Origin: Paenibacillus phyllosphaerae
GTDB taxonomy: Bacteria > Bacillota > Bacilli > Paenibacillales > Paenibacillaceae
Direction: 5' to 3'
NCBI RefSeq assembly: GCF_014192105.1
Contig: NZ_JACHXK010000014.1
Location: 1 to 64,000, forward strand
Length of the DNA: 64,000 bases
The position numbers were made by a program, and so were the translations under genes. The notes under the pieces were generated by a model. That model did no database searches, was not told where the DNA came from, and worked only from the letters and a program-made list of their open reading frames with translations. This document shows, one piece after another, positions 17,822 through 26,466 of the stretch; position 1 is the first letter of the stretch; each line of letters begins with the position of its first letter.

Positions 17822-18028
17822 TGCATCATCACCTCCACCCTATTAGACGGTCCGTATGGAGAATCCGCTGCATGGCGGAATGGTCTTTTGCAAAAAAACT
17901 TTTCGACCGAATGCCAGCAGCCCTGCATCCCTACATAGAGATGAAGTACGCGGTAAGCCCGTAAACGCAATGAAGCCGCCGATCGCGCCGGCAGCTTCAA
18001 CTTGGTTCTGTATTTTGATGCGAACAGT

Positions 18029-18214
18029 TTAGTTCGATTCGTTCTGGCCCGCCTTATTGCCGATGCCCGTGAGACCGAAAGCGTCTTTATCCAGACCCAA
18101 CTTTTCAGCCTTCTTCTTCTTAATTACCATGGCCTGTTGTAAGCTGGTGGCTTGAAATTCGAATTTGGTGCCGGATGGATCCTCGAACGCATAATAGCTC
18201 TTTTTTTGTGCCAT
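18029..18214 (-). CDS. Hypothetical small protein, 61 residues
   Basis: The protein starts MAQKKSYYAFEDPSG and continues with a lysine-rich stretch (VIKKKKAEKLGLDKD). ATG at 18214 lies 10 bases after GGAGT; the frame extends to 18280 but without a ribosome binding site. No family recognised. A GC-rich hairpin without a clear T-run follows (17972-17998). Confidence 0.6.
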   Translation of the reverse strand: MAQKKSYYAFEDPSGTKFEFQATSLQQAMVIKKKKAEKLGLDKDAFGLTGIGNKAGQNESN

Positions 18215-18345
18215 TGAATTAGCGACTCCTATCTGTTTCTCGAAAATTTGCCTGGCCCTGATTTCAGACCCCGCTAGCAAACCATAGTATGCCCACCAAA
18301 CCTGTTAATAAACGTAAATCGGAACCATTCTTACCTCTTCCATCG

Positions 18346-19347
18346 TCATAGATGGACCAGAAAATCCTCAATTTCCTCCATATAGCCGTCCACCGTAATT
18401 CTCCTGGGAGCGAACAAGCTGATCATCCAGGCCCGCAAGGGGGAATCGGCCGTGGAAAGCGGCAACATGGAGTGCTCGGTCTCCTTAAATACGCGTATAT
18501 GCAACAGATCTGACGGCTGCACGGTTAGACGATAGATTCGCTCGGTCTCTTTGATATCGACGTTACGATCTGCGGCCCCTAGCAGTAGAAGCACCGGAGA
18601 ATGGAAATGGCGCAAATCGGCCGTTGCGTCTGACCTATAATTCTTACTTACGAATGCCCAACGCTCCCGGGTCATCGCCTCGTCCGATTTCGCGCTAGCT
18701 ACGTAATCTTCATAAGATGCCTCTCGCCTAAGCAGGCCATTGATTCCTTTCTCATAAGCGATCTGTTGTCCAATCTCTGCTTGTGACCGTCCTTCCTTCG
18801 CCATCCTGCTGCGTGTGTAATACTCCCCTTGACTCAGCCAATTGATGGCCGGCGACACGAGTATGCTGAAAGCCAGCGGCTCTTGACCTGCTAACTTAGG
18901 GACGACCCATCCCGCTTGGCTGGCCCCCCATACGCCGATTCGGTCCCCGTCGATCATCGGCTGCGTTCTTGACCAAGCGATCGCTTGCTGTGCTTCCTCC
19001 ACCCGGTCTTCCATGCTCTGTTCCAACCAACTGCCTTCCGACCCTTCGATTCCTCTTTTATTCATCGAAAGCGAGGCATAGCCGAGCGAAGCCAACCGCT
19101 CCCAGAGCGGCTTATAGCCGTCATTATGCGTCGCATCGATCGGTCCGTCTCCGTGGATAAACAGCACGAGACCAAGCTTGCCGCTATATTCCTCGGGCAA
19201 AGCCAGCACGCCCGTCAGTCTGCCTGACGGCGTATTGATCGTCACGGCCTGCTCGTTGATGGCGAAGTCGTTCTGAACGAGTATCGTTATGATTGCTCCA
19301 CCCCCTAGCAGGACAAGCAGCAAAAGGATCATCCATCCTTTTTTCAT
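18346..19347 (-). CDS. Membrane-anchored alpha/beta hydrolase
   Basis: An N-terminal hydrophobic segment (GWMILLLLVLLGGGAIITIL) exports or anchors a hydrolase domain. Motifs are the oxyanion strand LVLFIHGDGPID, MNKRGIEGSEG, nucleophile elbow GVWGASQAGW (Ser in GASQAG) and the acid/His region LLGAADRNVD and ETEHSML. The substrate cannot be named; similar proteins are annotated as dienelactone hydrolase or acyl-esterase-like. The ATG overlaps the stop codon of the MerR gene (ATGA), so translation is coupled and the hydrolase is probably an effector of that regulator. Confidence 0.85.
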   Translation of the reverse strand: MKKGWMILLLLVLLGGGAIITILVQNDFAINEQAVTINTPSGRLTGVLALPEEYSGKLGLVLFIHGDGPIDATHNDGYKPLWERLASLGYASLSMNKRGIEGSEGSWLEQSMEDRVEEAQQAIAWSRTQPMIDGDRIGVWGASQAGWVVPKLAGQEPLAFSILVSPAINWLSQGEYYTRSRMAKEGRSQAEIGQQIAYEKGINGLLRREASYEDYVASAKSDEAMTRERWAFVSKNYRSDATADLRHFHSPVLLLLGAADRNVDIKETERIYRLTVQPSDLLHIRVFKETEHSMLPLSTADSPLRAWMISLFAPRRITVDGYMEEIEDFLVHL

Positions 19348-20123
19348 AGCTGTAGTGTCCTGTCGATCCGTGCAAGCCATTCATAATGGATATCATCTTG
19401 CGAAAATAAGGACAGGTAGGATTTCTCCACCAGCATTCGCGGGCCCGTGAGCAGAAGTGAATGGCGCTCGGCGTAGGACTCGAACCGTTCGTAATGGTGT
19501 TCTATATCTTCCTCGCCCTTCGCAGAGAAGCGATAGACTAGATACTCGCCTTCCGGCAAGACGATATCCCCGTTCTCTTGGCGTGCCTCTGTACACAGCC
19601 TGATTGGTCCGCCCTCCTCATAGAGGTAGTGGATGTTTGTCTTGAACAGCTCTGGAATCGTATCCCCTTGCTGTGCAAGCATTCTGGCGTCTAATTTCGT
19701 CTCCTTGTCGATAGTGAACCAACTGGATAGATAGGAGACTTCGCGTTGCACCCGCTGGTAAGCAGAAGCTTCCGTTTCGGTAGAAGCCTTTTCTTCCAGC
19801 ACCTTATGAATGAATTCGGTTAACGATCGAAGTCTCGCCATTTCGGCCTCTATCCTGGTCGCAGATTGCCGAAGCAGCTGCTCCATGCGATCCGACGTCC
19901 CTTCATTGGTCCACTGCCGAATGGCTTGGACGGACAACCCCATCTTACGCATCAGCAATATATGAGAAAGGCGGTAGATCTGATCGATGCCATACATTCG
20001 ATATTGATTGTCGGCCGTGTAAGCAGGATACAAGATTCCCTTCTCTTCAAAATAACGAATCTGATGGACGGATACCTGCATCAAATGGGCGAGTTCGCTA
20101 ATCGTAATTTCGGTATTTAACAA
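19344..20123 (-). CDS. MerR-family transcriptional regulator with a sensor-like C-terminus
   Basis: Residues 5-75 form the MerR winged helix (ITISELAHLMQVSVHQIRYF, GIDQIYRLSHILLMRKMGLS), followed by a coiled dimerisation helix (residues about 85-125) and about 130 residues with no recognised motif that may bind a ligand. TTG at 20123 lies 8 bases after AGGAG; the ATG just upstream leads directly to a stop. Its own promoter carries a MerR-type operator. It is coupled to the alpha/beta hydrolase gene. Confidence 0.9.
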   Translation of the reverse strand: MLNTEITISELAHLMQVSVHQIRYFEEKGILYPAYTADNQYRMYGIDQIYRLSHILLMRKMGLSVQAIRQWTNEGTSDRMEQLLRQSATRIEAEMARLRSLTEFIHKVLEEKASTETEASAYQRVQREVSYLSSWFTIDKETKLDARMLAQQGDTIPELFKTNIHYLYEEGGPIRLCTEARQENGDIVLPEGEYLVYRFSAKGEEDIEHHYERFESYAERHSLLLTGPRMLVEKSYLSLFSQDDIHYEWLARIDRTLQL

Positions 20124-20162
20124 CCCATTCTCTCCTCTCCGCTAATACTTTAGCTTGAATCA

Positions 20163-20193
20163 AGCATATACCTTAGGTCAGACCTAAGGTCAA
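20163..20193 (-). promoter_or_regulatory. MerR-type promoter with 19-bp spacer and central palindrome
   Basis: Minus strand: TTGACC (20188-20193), 19-base spacer, TATGCT (20163-20168). A perfect inverted repeat CCTTAGGT-CAG-ACCTAAGG fills the spacer (20171-20189). Over-long spacers with a central dyad are the hallmark of MerR-controlled promoters, which the regulator untwists to activate. A smaller palindrome GCTTGAATCAAGC (20153-20165) adjoins the -10 box. Confidence 0.85.
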
Positions 20194-20335
20194 GCTAAGT
20201 CCGGTTAACAAGCGCATATTGGAATAAAAGGTTTTTACAACAAGCGGCTGATGAGCTGCTATACTTACTTTACTTGTCATGCGATTCGGCTAATAGCCAG
20301 TAACTGTCGAACGATAATGGGCATTTTTTGAGAGG

Positions 20336-21901
20336 ATGATTGTTTCATTGGTACAAAACCTTGTTCTAGAACTGCAACAACAGCTGAAATCAGCGGTCCC
20401 TAATTTGAAATGGAATGGACCAGCGGACGAGTCGCTCCTTCGGGAGTTCGAAGCATACTTGGGGTTCCCGCTTCCCTCCGATCTTAGGACGCTATATAGC
20501 CTGCATAATGGCCAGCCTGAACATGGCCCTGGACTGTTTTTCGGCATGAATTTCATTCCGCTTTATCCCTACTGGAGATACCTAAGAGACGAGGATAAGG
20601 TATACCTGGACGATTACCCTAGTTTCTCCGTCCCCTTCGGCGCGATTAAGGAGCATAATAGCAATCCTCGATGGCTCCCGATTGCACATGATCATGGCGG
20701 GAATTATCTCGGGGTCGATCTGGATCCCGGCGAGCGCGGTAAGCTCGGTCAAATCATTAACTTCGGCAGGGATGAAGAAACCAAGTATGTCATTGCGGAG
20801 TCGATGACGGATTTTCTGCTCTTTATTTTGCATACCCTTCAGAAAAAGCAATATACAGTCGAAGAAGAGGAAGGCCACACATTGTGGGGTTATGGCAGTC
20901 AAGCAGACGCCCATTTTCTGGACGTCATCCGCAAGTTGCCGTTGCCTTATCCGAACCCGCAACAAGTTGAACATGGCCTCACTGATATTGAATTATGGCA
21001 CAAAACACTTTCGCCGGCGTGGCAGCACTGCATCGCCGATGCCGGACCTTCCATTGAGCAGAACTTCCTGCTCGCCAGGAGCCTTCGATTGAGTCGTGAC
21101 GACCTGACAGACATGGAACCTCTACGATATTGCAAGGATCTTCGCGAGCTTTCCGTTCATGTTGGTCAAATCGAAGATCTCGGACCTTTGCAACAACTCC
21201 CGTATCTGAAGGCAGTGAACATGGGATCCGTTCGATCGTTAGAGTCGCTTCGTCATGCTGCTGAACTGCAGACGTTACGTCTCCATTCTGAGCAAGTGAT
21301 CGACTTGACTCCGCTCGCGGGGTTAATGAAACTCAAAAAGCTCGACATTACTTCGGCAGCAATTGAAGACTTGTCACCCCTGCGAACCTTGACTGGGCTG
21401 CGCACCCTGAACATCTCCGGTGATAAAGGTGCAACTGATCTGACTGCCATTGGCCAGTTGAGCGGGGTTACAAAATTGACAATTGAACAAGCCAATCTGG
21501 ATACGCTGGATTTCTTGCTTGGCTGTCCGTCGCTCAAGAACCTGATTCTTATCCAAACCACCGTGAAAGATGCTTCCGCACTTGGAGCGCTTCCCGCTCT
21601 CCAGGACCTTGAACTACGCAGCAGTCCGGTTGGTTCGCTTGCATCGCTAAGCGCCTCGCAATCCTTGCGCATTTTCTCCGGAAGCTACGAACAGTTCGAT
21701 CTGCTCAAGGACGTTTTCGACAGGCCGATTAACTTCTCTATGATTATTGGTGAAATGACGGATGAGCAGAGCGCGGCTTGGCGTTCTTACGTCAATGCAG
21801 CAAGCAGCACATATGAAGCGAGAGATGCGAGATTGCCAAGGAAGATCAGTTTGATCGATCGTGTGAAGCTTTTTATTCGTGGACTAGGGAAGTCTCGTTA
21901 G
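20336..21901 (+). CDS. SMI1/KNR4-domain protein fused to leucine-rich repeats
   Basis: Residues about 20-165 are a SMI1/KNR4 (SUKH) domain (LREFEAYLGFPLPSDLRTLY, WLPIAHDHGGNYLGVDLDP). Residues about 245-450 form some eight leucine-rich repeats of the bacterial LTPLAGLMKLKKLDI type. SUKH proteins are often immunity proteins to polymorphic toxins, but no toxin gene is adjacent, so the role is open. The start is uncertain: ATG at 20336 directly follows GAGAGG, and TTG at 20348 is 12 bases from it. It stands alone on the plus strand. Confidence 0.85.
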   Translation: MIVSLVQNLVLELQQQLKSAVPNLKWNGPADESLLREFEAYLGFPLPSDLRTLYSLHNGQPEHGPGLFFGMNFIPLYPYWRYLRDEDKVYLDDYPSFSVPFGAIKEHNSNPRWLPIAHDHGGNYLGVDLDPGERGKLGQIINFGRDEETKYVIAESMTDFLLFILHTLQKKQYTVEEEEGHTLWGYGSQADAHFLDVIRKLPLPYPNPQQVEHGLTDIELWHKTLSPAWQHCIADAGPSIEQNFLLARSLRLSRDDLTDMEPLRYCKDLRELSVHVGQIEDLGPLQQLPYLKAVNMGSVRSLESLRHAAELQTLRLHSEQVIDLTPLAGLMKLKKLDITSAAIEDLSPLRTLTGLRTLNISGDKGATDLTAIGQLSGVTKLTIEQANLDTLDFLLGCPSLKNLILIQTTVKDASALGALPALQDLELRSSPVGSLASLSASQSLRIFSGSYEQFDLLKDVFDRPINFSMIIGEMTDEQSAAWRSYVNAASSTYEARDARLPRKISLIDRVKLFIRGLGKSR

Positions 21902-21971
21902 AGGTAGATGGTTATAGCAAGACACTAAGGTAGGACTAACTTGTTATTCGTAACCTGGGTAGTATTAAAAC

Positions 21972-22000
21972 GGGCAGTGCGATTCGGTTCGTAACTGCCC
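21972..22000. terminator. Intrinsic terminator between converging genes
   Basis: Stem GGGCAGT / ACTGCCC with a 15-base loop and TTTC after it on the plus strand. It serves the SMI1-LRR gene and possibly the opposing kinase-like gene. Confidence 0.55.
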
Positions 22001-22034
22001 TTTCATTCCTGATGCAACGACTTCCACTCCATTG

Positions 22035-22571
22035 TTATTCATGCATTGAACCCTGTAGCCGAAATTTGGAATTCGTAAGAATTGTTTCAGCAAGTTCGTC
22101 GGGCTTCCTATTCTCGGTGTCCAATAGGTAGGGTTCATTCGTCGATGAAGCCATCAACTTGTTCCGAAGGAAGAGCGAGCGATGGAGGTACTGCGCGTCG
22201 CCTCGCTGATGAAGTCGATTGGCAAGCGTGTCCGGTTCTGCGTACAGCACGACATAGCGGAGCACAACCTCGAGATCCGATAGTTGTTCAGAGAACCATT
22301 CCAGCTCATCTTCAACGACGAAATCGATCACCACGTCCAACCCATTCAGTACAAAATTCCGCGTCACCGCAGTGATATTAAGCCATGCCAGCCGGAGCCT
22401 TTCCTCCCACGGCGGTTCAGTCTCTCCCCGGTACACATGCAGAAGGAGATCGCCTTCAATCAAGACACCCTGTTTCATCGCCCCCGCCAAATTTTTGGAT
22501 ACGGTAGATTTCCCGACACCGAGCGGGCCGGAAATAAGATAGACGTTTACTGAATTTTTGTCGAAAGTCAT
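22035..22571 (-). CDS. Small P-loop kinase-like protein
   Basis: A 178-residue protein with Walker A SGPLGVGKSTVS near residue 15, an acidic EGDLLLH strand, DVVIDFVVEDELEW and an Arg-rich lid (NRLHQRGDAQYLHRS). It resembles shikimate/gluconate-kinase-like AAA_33 proteins; the substrate is unknown. ATG follows GAGGGT by 4 bases. The APH-fold gene lies upstream in the same direction (85 bases away), and both may belong to one unit of resistance-like enzymes. Confidence 0.75.
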   Translation of the reverse strand: MTFDKNSVNVYLISGPLGVGKSTVSKNLAGAMKQGVLIEGDLLLHVYRGETEPPWEERLRLAWLNITAVTRNFVLNGLDVVIDFVVEDELEWFSEQLSDLEVVLRYVVLYAEPDTLANRLHQRGDAQYLHRSLFLRNKLMASSTNEPYLLDTENRKPDELAETILTNSKFRLQGSMHE

Positions 22572-22656
22572 ATGTACCCTCCGGACTTTGAATTTTCATT
22601 ACGGGACCTCTGCATCATGTCTCCCCTACATGGTTCGTGTATGTTTAATGACGGTC

Positions 22657-23595
22657 TTAGGTTCGCAATATCCGTTCTTTGCGATTTTGCATAAAAGCTC
22701 TTCCCCAAGGGTGAAGTTGTTCGAACCTTCCATCGCTAGCATGATAAAGCTTGATATATCGCCCAATCTCTCTGAGGGCTATAAAATTTGGGATTTCGTC
22801 TAACCAGCTCTTTTCCAGAACATGTTCCAAGCTATATCCTTCAAGAAATCCGTCTATGAATTTTTTCCTTTCAACGTCCTTAGGATCAAGCGCCGTTGCG
22901 AAAAAGACCGCGATGGCTATATCATCTGCGAACCACGAATACCGGCAGGCATCAAAATCATACAAGCAAATAGAATCCCCTTCCATGCAGAAGTTTCCAT
23001 GATGGAAATCAGCATGGATTAACCCATAGTTGTCCCAGGACTTCGAAAGCGTGGAGATATATCCCCGCAAGTCAGTGTATCGATCTACGATTGACCTTTC
23101 GGACTCAGGTAGTTCAATATTTGCGATAAGATCCACTTCCGCTGACCAATCAGCCCTCTTAAAGTTGATGGATGTTTGTTCATAATATTTCGTGGCCTTA
23201 TGCATTTTCCCCATGTAGGCTCCCATATGGCGAAACAACCTTACATTATAATCGACCTCCGTTATGCGCCGACCACGTGCGGCCTCAAAGCAAACCGCAG
23301 TATATTTTTCTTCATCTACTCGTATTTCTTCTACCAATTGCCCTTGAGCAGATCGAACTGGCCGGGATACTCGTAAGCCTTTGCTTGATAGAAACTCAAT
23401 CCAGTCGATCTCTCCCAGGATGAAGTCGGTTGATCTATGGGCAGCTCTCGTCAAACGCAGGAATACGCCACTGTCTCCCTTTTTATAAGAAGCAATAATG
23501 CTGTGTTCGGAATCATGATGACGGAGTAAGTCCCCCGGATCCAGTCCATACATTCGCATGCCGGTTTGGAGTAACTCTTCATGATTGAAAGACAT
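22657..23595 (-). CDS. Aminoglycoside phosphotransferase (APH)-fold kinase
   Basis: Contains the APH catalytic loop GLIHADFHHGNF (Asp and Asn of HxDxxxxN) and the metal-binding LYDFDACRYSWFADDIA. The N-terminal lobe is compatible with ATP binding (SGVFLRLTRAAHRS). The family phosphorylates antibiotics, choline, homoserine and other small molecules; nothing here identifies the substrate. ATG at 23595 is chosen over earlier codons because GGGTGGG precedes it by 6 bases. Confidence 0.85.
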   Translation of the reverse strand: MSFNHEELLQTGMRMYGLDPGDLLRHHDSEHSIIASYKKGDSGVFLRLTRAAHRSTDFILGEIDWIEFLSSKGLRVSRPVRSAQGQLVEEIRVDEEKYTAVCFEAARGRRITEVDYNVRLFRHMGAYMGKMHKATKYYEQTSINFKRADWSAEVDLIANIELPESERSIVDRYTDLRGYISTLSKSWDNYGLIHADFHHGNFCMEGDSICLYDFDACRYSWFADDIAIAVFFATALDPKDVERKKFIDGFLEGYSLEHVLEKSWLDEIPNFIALREIGRYIKLYHASDGRFEQLHPWGRAFMQNRKERILRT

Positions 23596-23679
23596 GTTAC
23601 ATCCCACCCTAACTTTTTCCATCTCATATAGCACATGTTCGATACGTAAATTACTTTATCCTGCCCTTAAACAACAAAA

Positions 23680-23709
23680 GGAGCAGCTGCCGCGGCGGCA
23701 AGCTACTCC
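23680..23709 (-). terminator. Intrinsic terminator after the HAD gene
   Basis: Minus strand: stem GGAG-AGCT-GCC / GGC-AGCT-CTCC followed by TTTTG; it closes the unit at 23736-24473. Confidence 0.6.
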
Positions 23710-23735
23710 ATGGATGGTTGAACTGAAGTTCCTCA

Positions 23736-24473
23736 TTATCGTAATGTATTGCATACCTCCATGATTTCGCTGACTGTATAGTCGGCGAGTGTTAGATCCT
23801 GTTTACCCGAACTCAGGTTAACGAATCCAATACAGGTCATACCTGCAGCCTTTGCGGCAGCTACGCCATTCCTTGAGTCCTCCAGCACAACGCAATGTTC
23901 GGGTTTCACCCCGAGTAGACGGGCAGTTTCCAAATAGATGTCTGGTGAAGGCTTACCCTGTTTCATTTCCTCTCCACTTAGGATGATTTTGAAGTAATTC
24001 TCAATTTTTAATTGAGTAAGAACACCTTCTATAAACCACCGTGGCGATGATGACGCTACTGCCATCGGAATGCGGGAAGCCTGCAGTAATGCAAGCAGTT
24101 CCTTAATTCCTTGAATTGGTTCCCAAGCCTCACTTAAGAGCTTCTCAAGCTTGATGCTTTTTTGACATGCGAGGATTTTATCCAATTCAACTTCCATACC
24201 GTATGATTGTCGTATAACACGCCACATTTCAGGATTAGTCATGCCAACGAAAGTTTCCAGATCTTCTTGCTCGACATGATGTCCAAACCGTGCCATAGTC
24301 AACCTGTCTGCTTCGAAATGCAGTGGCTCGCTATCAAGGATTACACCGTCCATATCAAATATAAATGCTCCTCTAACCTTCCTATCAGGCAGTCCCTGCT
24401 CGAACAGAACTTGACGCAATCTACACTCGGACTGTTGGCTATCGGGTATGAAGTTACTGCTTGAGTATGTCAT
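23736..24473 (-). CDS. HAD-superfamily hydrolase, beta-phosphoglucomutase-like
   Basis: Motif I is FIFDMDGVILDSEP, motif II VASSSPRW, motif III Lys in EEMKQGKPSPDIY and motif IV VVLEDSRNGVAAA; the cap domain lies between motifs I and II. The enzyme is a phosphomonoesterase or sugar-phosphate mutase of unknown substrate. It carries about 35 residues before motif I, longer than usual. ATG at 24473 has AGAGGT at 7 bases, which supports the long form. Confidence 0.88.
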   Translation of the reverse strand: MTYSSSNFIPDSQQSECRLRQVLFEQGLPDRKVRGAFIFDMDGVILDSEPLHFEADRLTMARFGHHVEQEDLETFVGMTNPEMWRVIRQSYGMEVELDKILACQKSIKLEKLLSEAWEPIQGIKELLALLQASRIPMAVASSSPRWFIEGVLTQLKIENYFKIILSGEEMKQGKPSPDIYLETARLLGVKPEHCVVLEDSRNGVAAAKAAGMTCIGFVNLSSGKQDLTLADYTVSEIMEVCNTLR

Positions 24474-24642
24474 GAGTCGCACCTCTATTGTTATTAATTA
24501 CTGCGCAAATCTCTGCGCCGTACGGAGTCTTCGAACGCACTGATCAGCCTCGACCCAACCAAGCAGCTAATCGAATAACCGGCTACCTTCGTAGGTTTAT
24601 TCAGCTATTTCAAGCTGTAAGTCATTGATAACAGAAGCACAG

Positions 24643-25176
24643 TCAAAAGGCAGAGGTTTGTTTAACAGCAGACCAGTGTACATGTGGGTCTTGTTCCTCG
24701 CTTTCAGTAACAGCTCCTACGCAAATATTGGTCTGAACGGGATTTTCAAGATAATGCTGAATTGTAAACCTGATAGCGTTTGAAGTTTTAAGGTTCAATA
24801 GGTCATTCTTATGAATCCAAAATAACTCTCCTTCATCTGAAGGAATAAAGTTTCTATGGGTTGTCTCTCCAAAATAAACGTATTGCTGCCTGATCTCACC
24901 ATTGCTATCTTCAATGAGAATGTATTTAAGTGCAAAATTCTTTATGTCGATCTCTTTAAAGCCTGTTTCCTCTTCAATCTCCCTATAACTTGCTTTCATC
25001 GGATAATTTAATTCTTCATACTCTAGGTGCCCACCAATTCCGCCCCAAAATTCAAAATTAAAAATCTTACTTTTAGCTTTCTTCATCATTAATACATGCT
25101 CTTGATGTATCAGGAATGCTGTTGCCATTTGTCTGACTTCCAAATAATTGCCCTCCATTAGCGTTTGTCTAGTCAT
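24643..25176 (-). CDS. Nudix hydrolase
   Basis: The Nudix box reads GGHLEYEE, then nine instead of the usual seven residues, then REIEEETGF, so the catalytic Glu residues are present but the helix-loop is two residues longer. Nudix enzymes cleave nucleoside diphosphates linked to other groups. Length 177. The start is uncertain: the first ATG (25176) lacks a good ribosome binding site, and internal ATGs at codons 7 and 17 are alternatives. Confidence 0.82.
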   Translation of the reverse strand: MTRQTLMEGNYLEVRQMATAFLIHQEHVLMMKKAKSKIFNFEFWGGIGGHLEYEELNYPMKASYREIEEETGFKEIDIKNFALKYILIEDSNGEIRQQYVYFGETTHRNFIPSDEGELFWIHKNDLLNLKTSNAIRFTIQHYLENPVQTNICVGAVTESEEQDPHVHWSAVKQTSAF

Positions 25177-25351
25177 CTATCATTTTATCTTACTCCAAAT
25201 TAAATGGGAACACCTCCCATGTCTTCCTACCTATAGCTTACGACTGAGGGGCAGTCTATTACATCGGCACACTACCCCTCAATGTCTCGATCTAACACAT
25301 CCCGCATAACGAGCAATATGGACAATAGTTTGATTTAGTTTAATAAAAAAA

Positions 25352-25379
25352 GTGAGCAGTCCGCCGAGGCGCTGCTCAC
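25352..25379. terminator. Bidirectional intrinsic terminator
   Basis: Stem GTGAGCAG / CTGCTCAC with inner CGCC/GGCG, flanked by seven A and five T. It ends the GNAT gene on the minus strand; the 25178-25350 stretch before it holds no gene. Confidence 0.8.
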
Positions 25380-25394
25380 TTTTTATTGTGCGCT

Positions 25395-25883
25395 CTACCC
25401 AATGATTTTTTGGTAGCTAGCGATATCCAATCTCCTGTTGAATTTATATCCCACTTCCTTAAAATGAGCACATTGCTCGTAACCTAACCGTTCAAACAAC
25501 CGAATACTACGTTCATTCTCCGTACAGATCGTTGCTACAAGCACATGAAAACCTAACTCTTTAGCTTTTACTTCTAGGAACGATATGGCTTTTGACCCCA
25601 CTCCACTGCCAAGGTGGTTAGGATCTAGGTAAATCGTCACTTCAGCAGTTACATCATAGGCTTGTTTATTTTTAAGTTGGGTAAGCAGGGCATATCCAAT
25701 GACGGAATCCTGTTCTTCGATAACATACGTCTTATAACGACTATTACCACTCATTACATTGTTCCGAATTTCATCTAATGTCAGTTCTTCTGTGTGAAAA
25801 GAAACGGTCGTATGGGTTACATAATAGTTGTAAATAAAATGCACTTTGGATAGGTGCTGCTCTGATATTTCTATTAGTTGCAT
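25395..25883 (-). CDS. GNAT N-acetyltransferase, phosphinothricin acetyltransferase-like
   Basis: The acetyl-CoA-binding loop appears as YLDPNHLGSGVGSKAISFLE (Q/RxxGxG/A) and the C-terminal strand as NERSIRLFERLGYEQCAHF, the arrangement seen in Pat/Bar-type transferases that acetylate small amines. AGGAG lies only two bases before the ATG, an awkward spacing. It may be a detoxification enzyme; substrate unknown. Confidence 0.82.
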   Translation of the reverse strand: MQLIEISEQHLSKVHFIYNYYVTHTTVSFHTEELTLDEIRNNVMSGNSRYKTYVIEEQDSVIGYALLTQLKNKQAYDVTAEVTIYLDPNHLGSGVGSKAISFLEVKAKELGFHVLVATICTENERSIRLFERLGYEQCAHFKEVGYKFNRRLDIASYQKIIG

Positions 25884-25936
25884 CTCTCCTACCGCCCTTT
25901 GCGTTATCTACTAGCATAATGCCAGCAAAAGTGTAA

Positions 25937-26326
25937 CTAGTTATTTTTGTTGCCCGATCCGAAACCGATCACATAGCCGTCCGGATCTTTAACCGAGAAT
26001 TCTTTCCAGACGCCCCAATCGTGTTCGGTTACGAATGGCTCTGCGGCCACTAATGCTCCGTTTGCCTTCAATTCTTCATATAGCAGGTCAAGTTCCTGAT
26101 GTGTTCTTACGTAAGCATACGTATTCCAAGCACCTTTGTTAGGTCTAACATCCGATGGGTCTGCCGCTTGGATGAGTTTGAATCCTAATCCGAAGCCATC
26201 TCTAATGGCCCAGTGCTCGTTAACTTCACAGCCCAAAGCTTTTTCATAATACGCCTGAGACTCGACTAAATTTGAGACCAATAGAACGGTAAGAGAGTTT
26301 TCAACCTTTGCCTTGGTACTTTCCAT
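25937..26326 (-). CDS. VOC (glyoxalase/bleomycin-resistance) family protein
   Basis: A 129-residue protein with two beta-alpha-beta-beta-beta units. The first includes LTVLLVSNLVESQAYYEKAL, the second ELDLLYEELKANGALV and EFSVKDPDGYVIGFGS. Such proteins are metal-dependent lyases, dioxygenases or drug-binding proteins. No partner gene identifies the ligand. Confidence 0.82.
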   Translation of the reverse strand: MESTKAKVENSLTVLLVSNLVESQAYYEKALGCEVNEHWAIRDGFGLGFKLIQAADPSDVRPNKGAWNTYAYVRTHQELDLLYEELKANGALVAAEPFVTEHDWGVWKEFSVKDPDGYVIGFGSGNKNN

Positions 26327-26397
26327 TAAAGATCACTCCCATTTATATGGTAATTATGCCCATTTAAGATGGTGGCGAATATATGTTCGTTTGTAAA

Positions 26398-26420
26398 GAG
26401 CAGCTGCGTGGCAACTGCTC
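26398..26420. terminator. Possible terminator after the DMT transporter gene
   Basis: Stem GAGCAG-TGC / GCA-CTGCTC with a 3-base loop; the minus-strand T-run is short (CTTTAC). Confidence 0.4.
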
Positions 26421-26466
26421 CAGTATTGCTTACTACTGTTACTCCTTGAAGGTCCGCCATGGGGCT

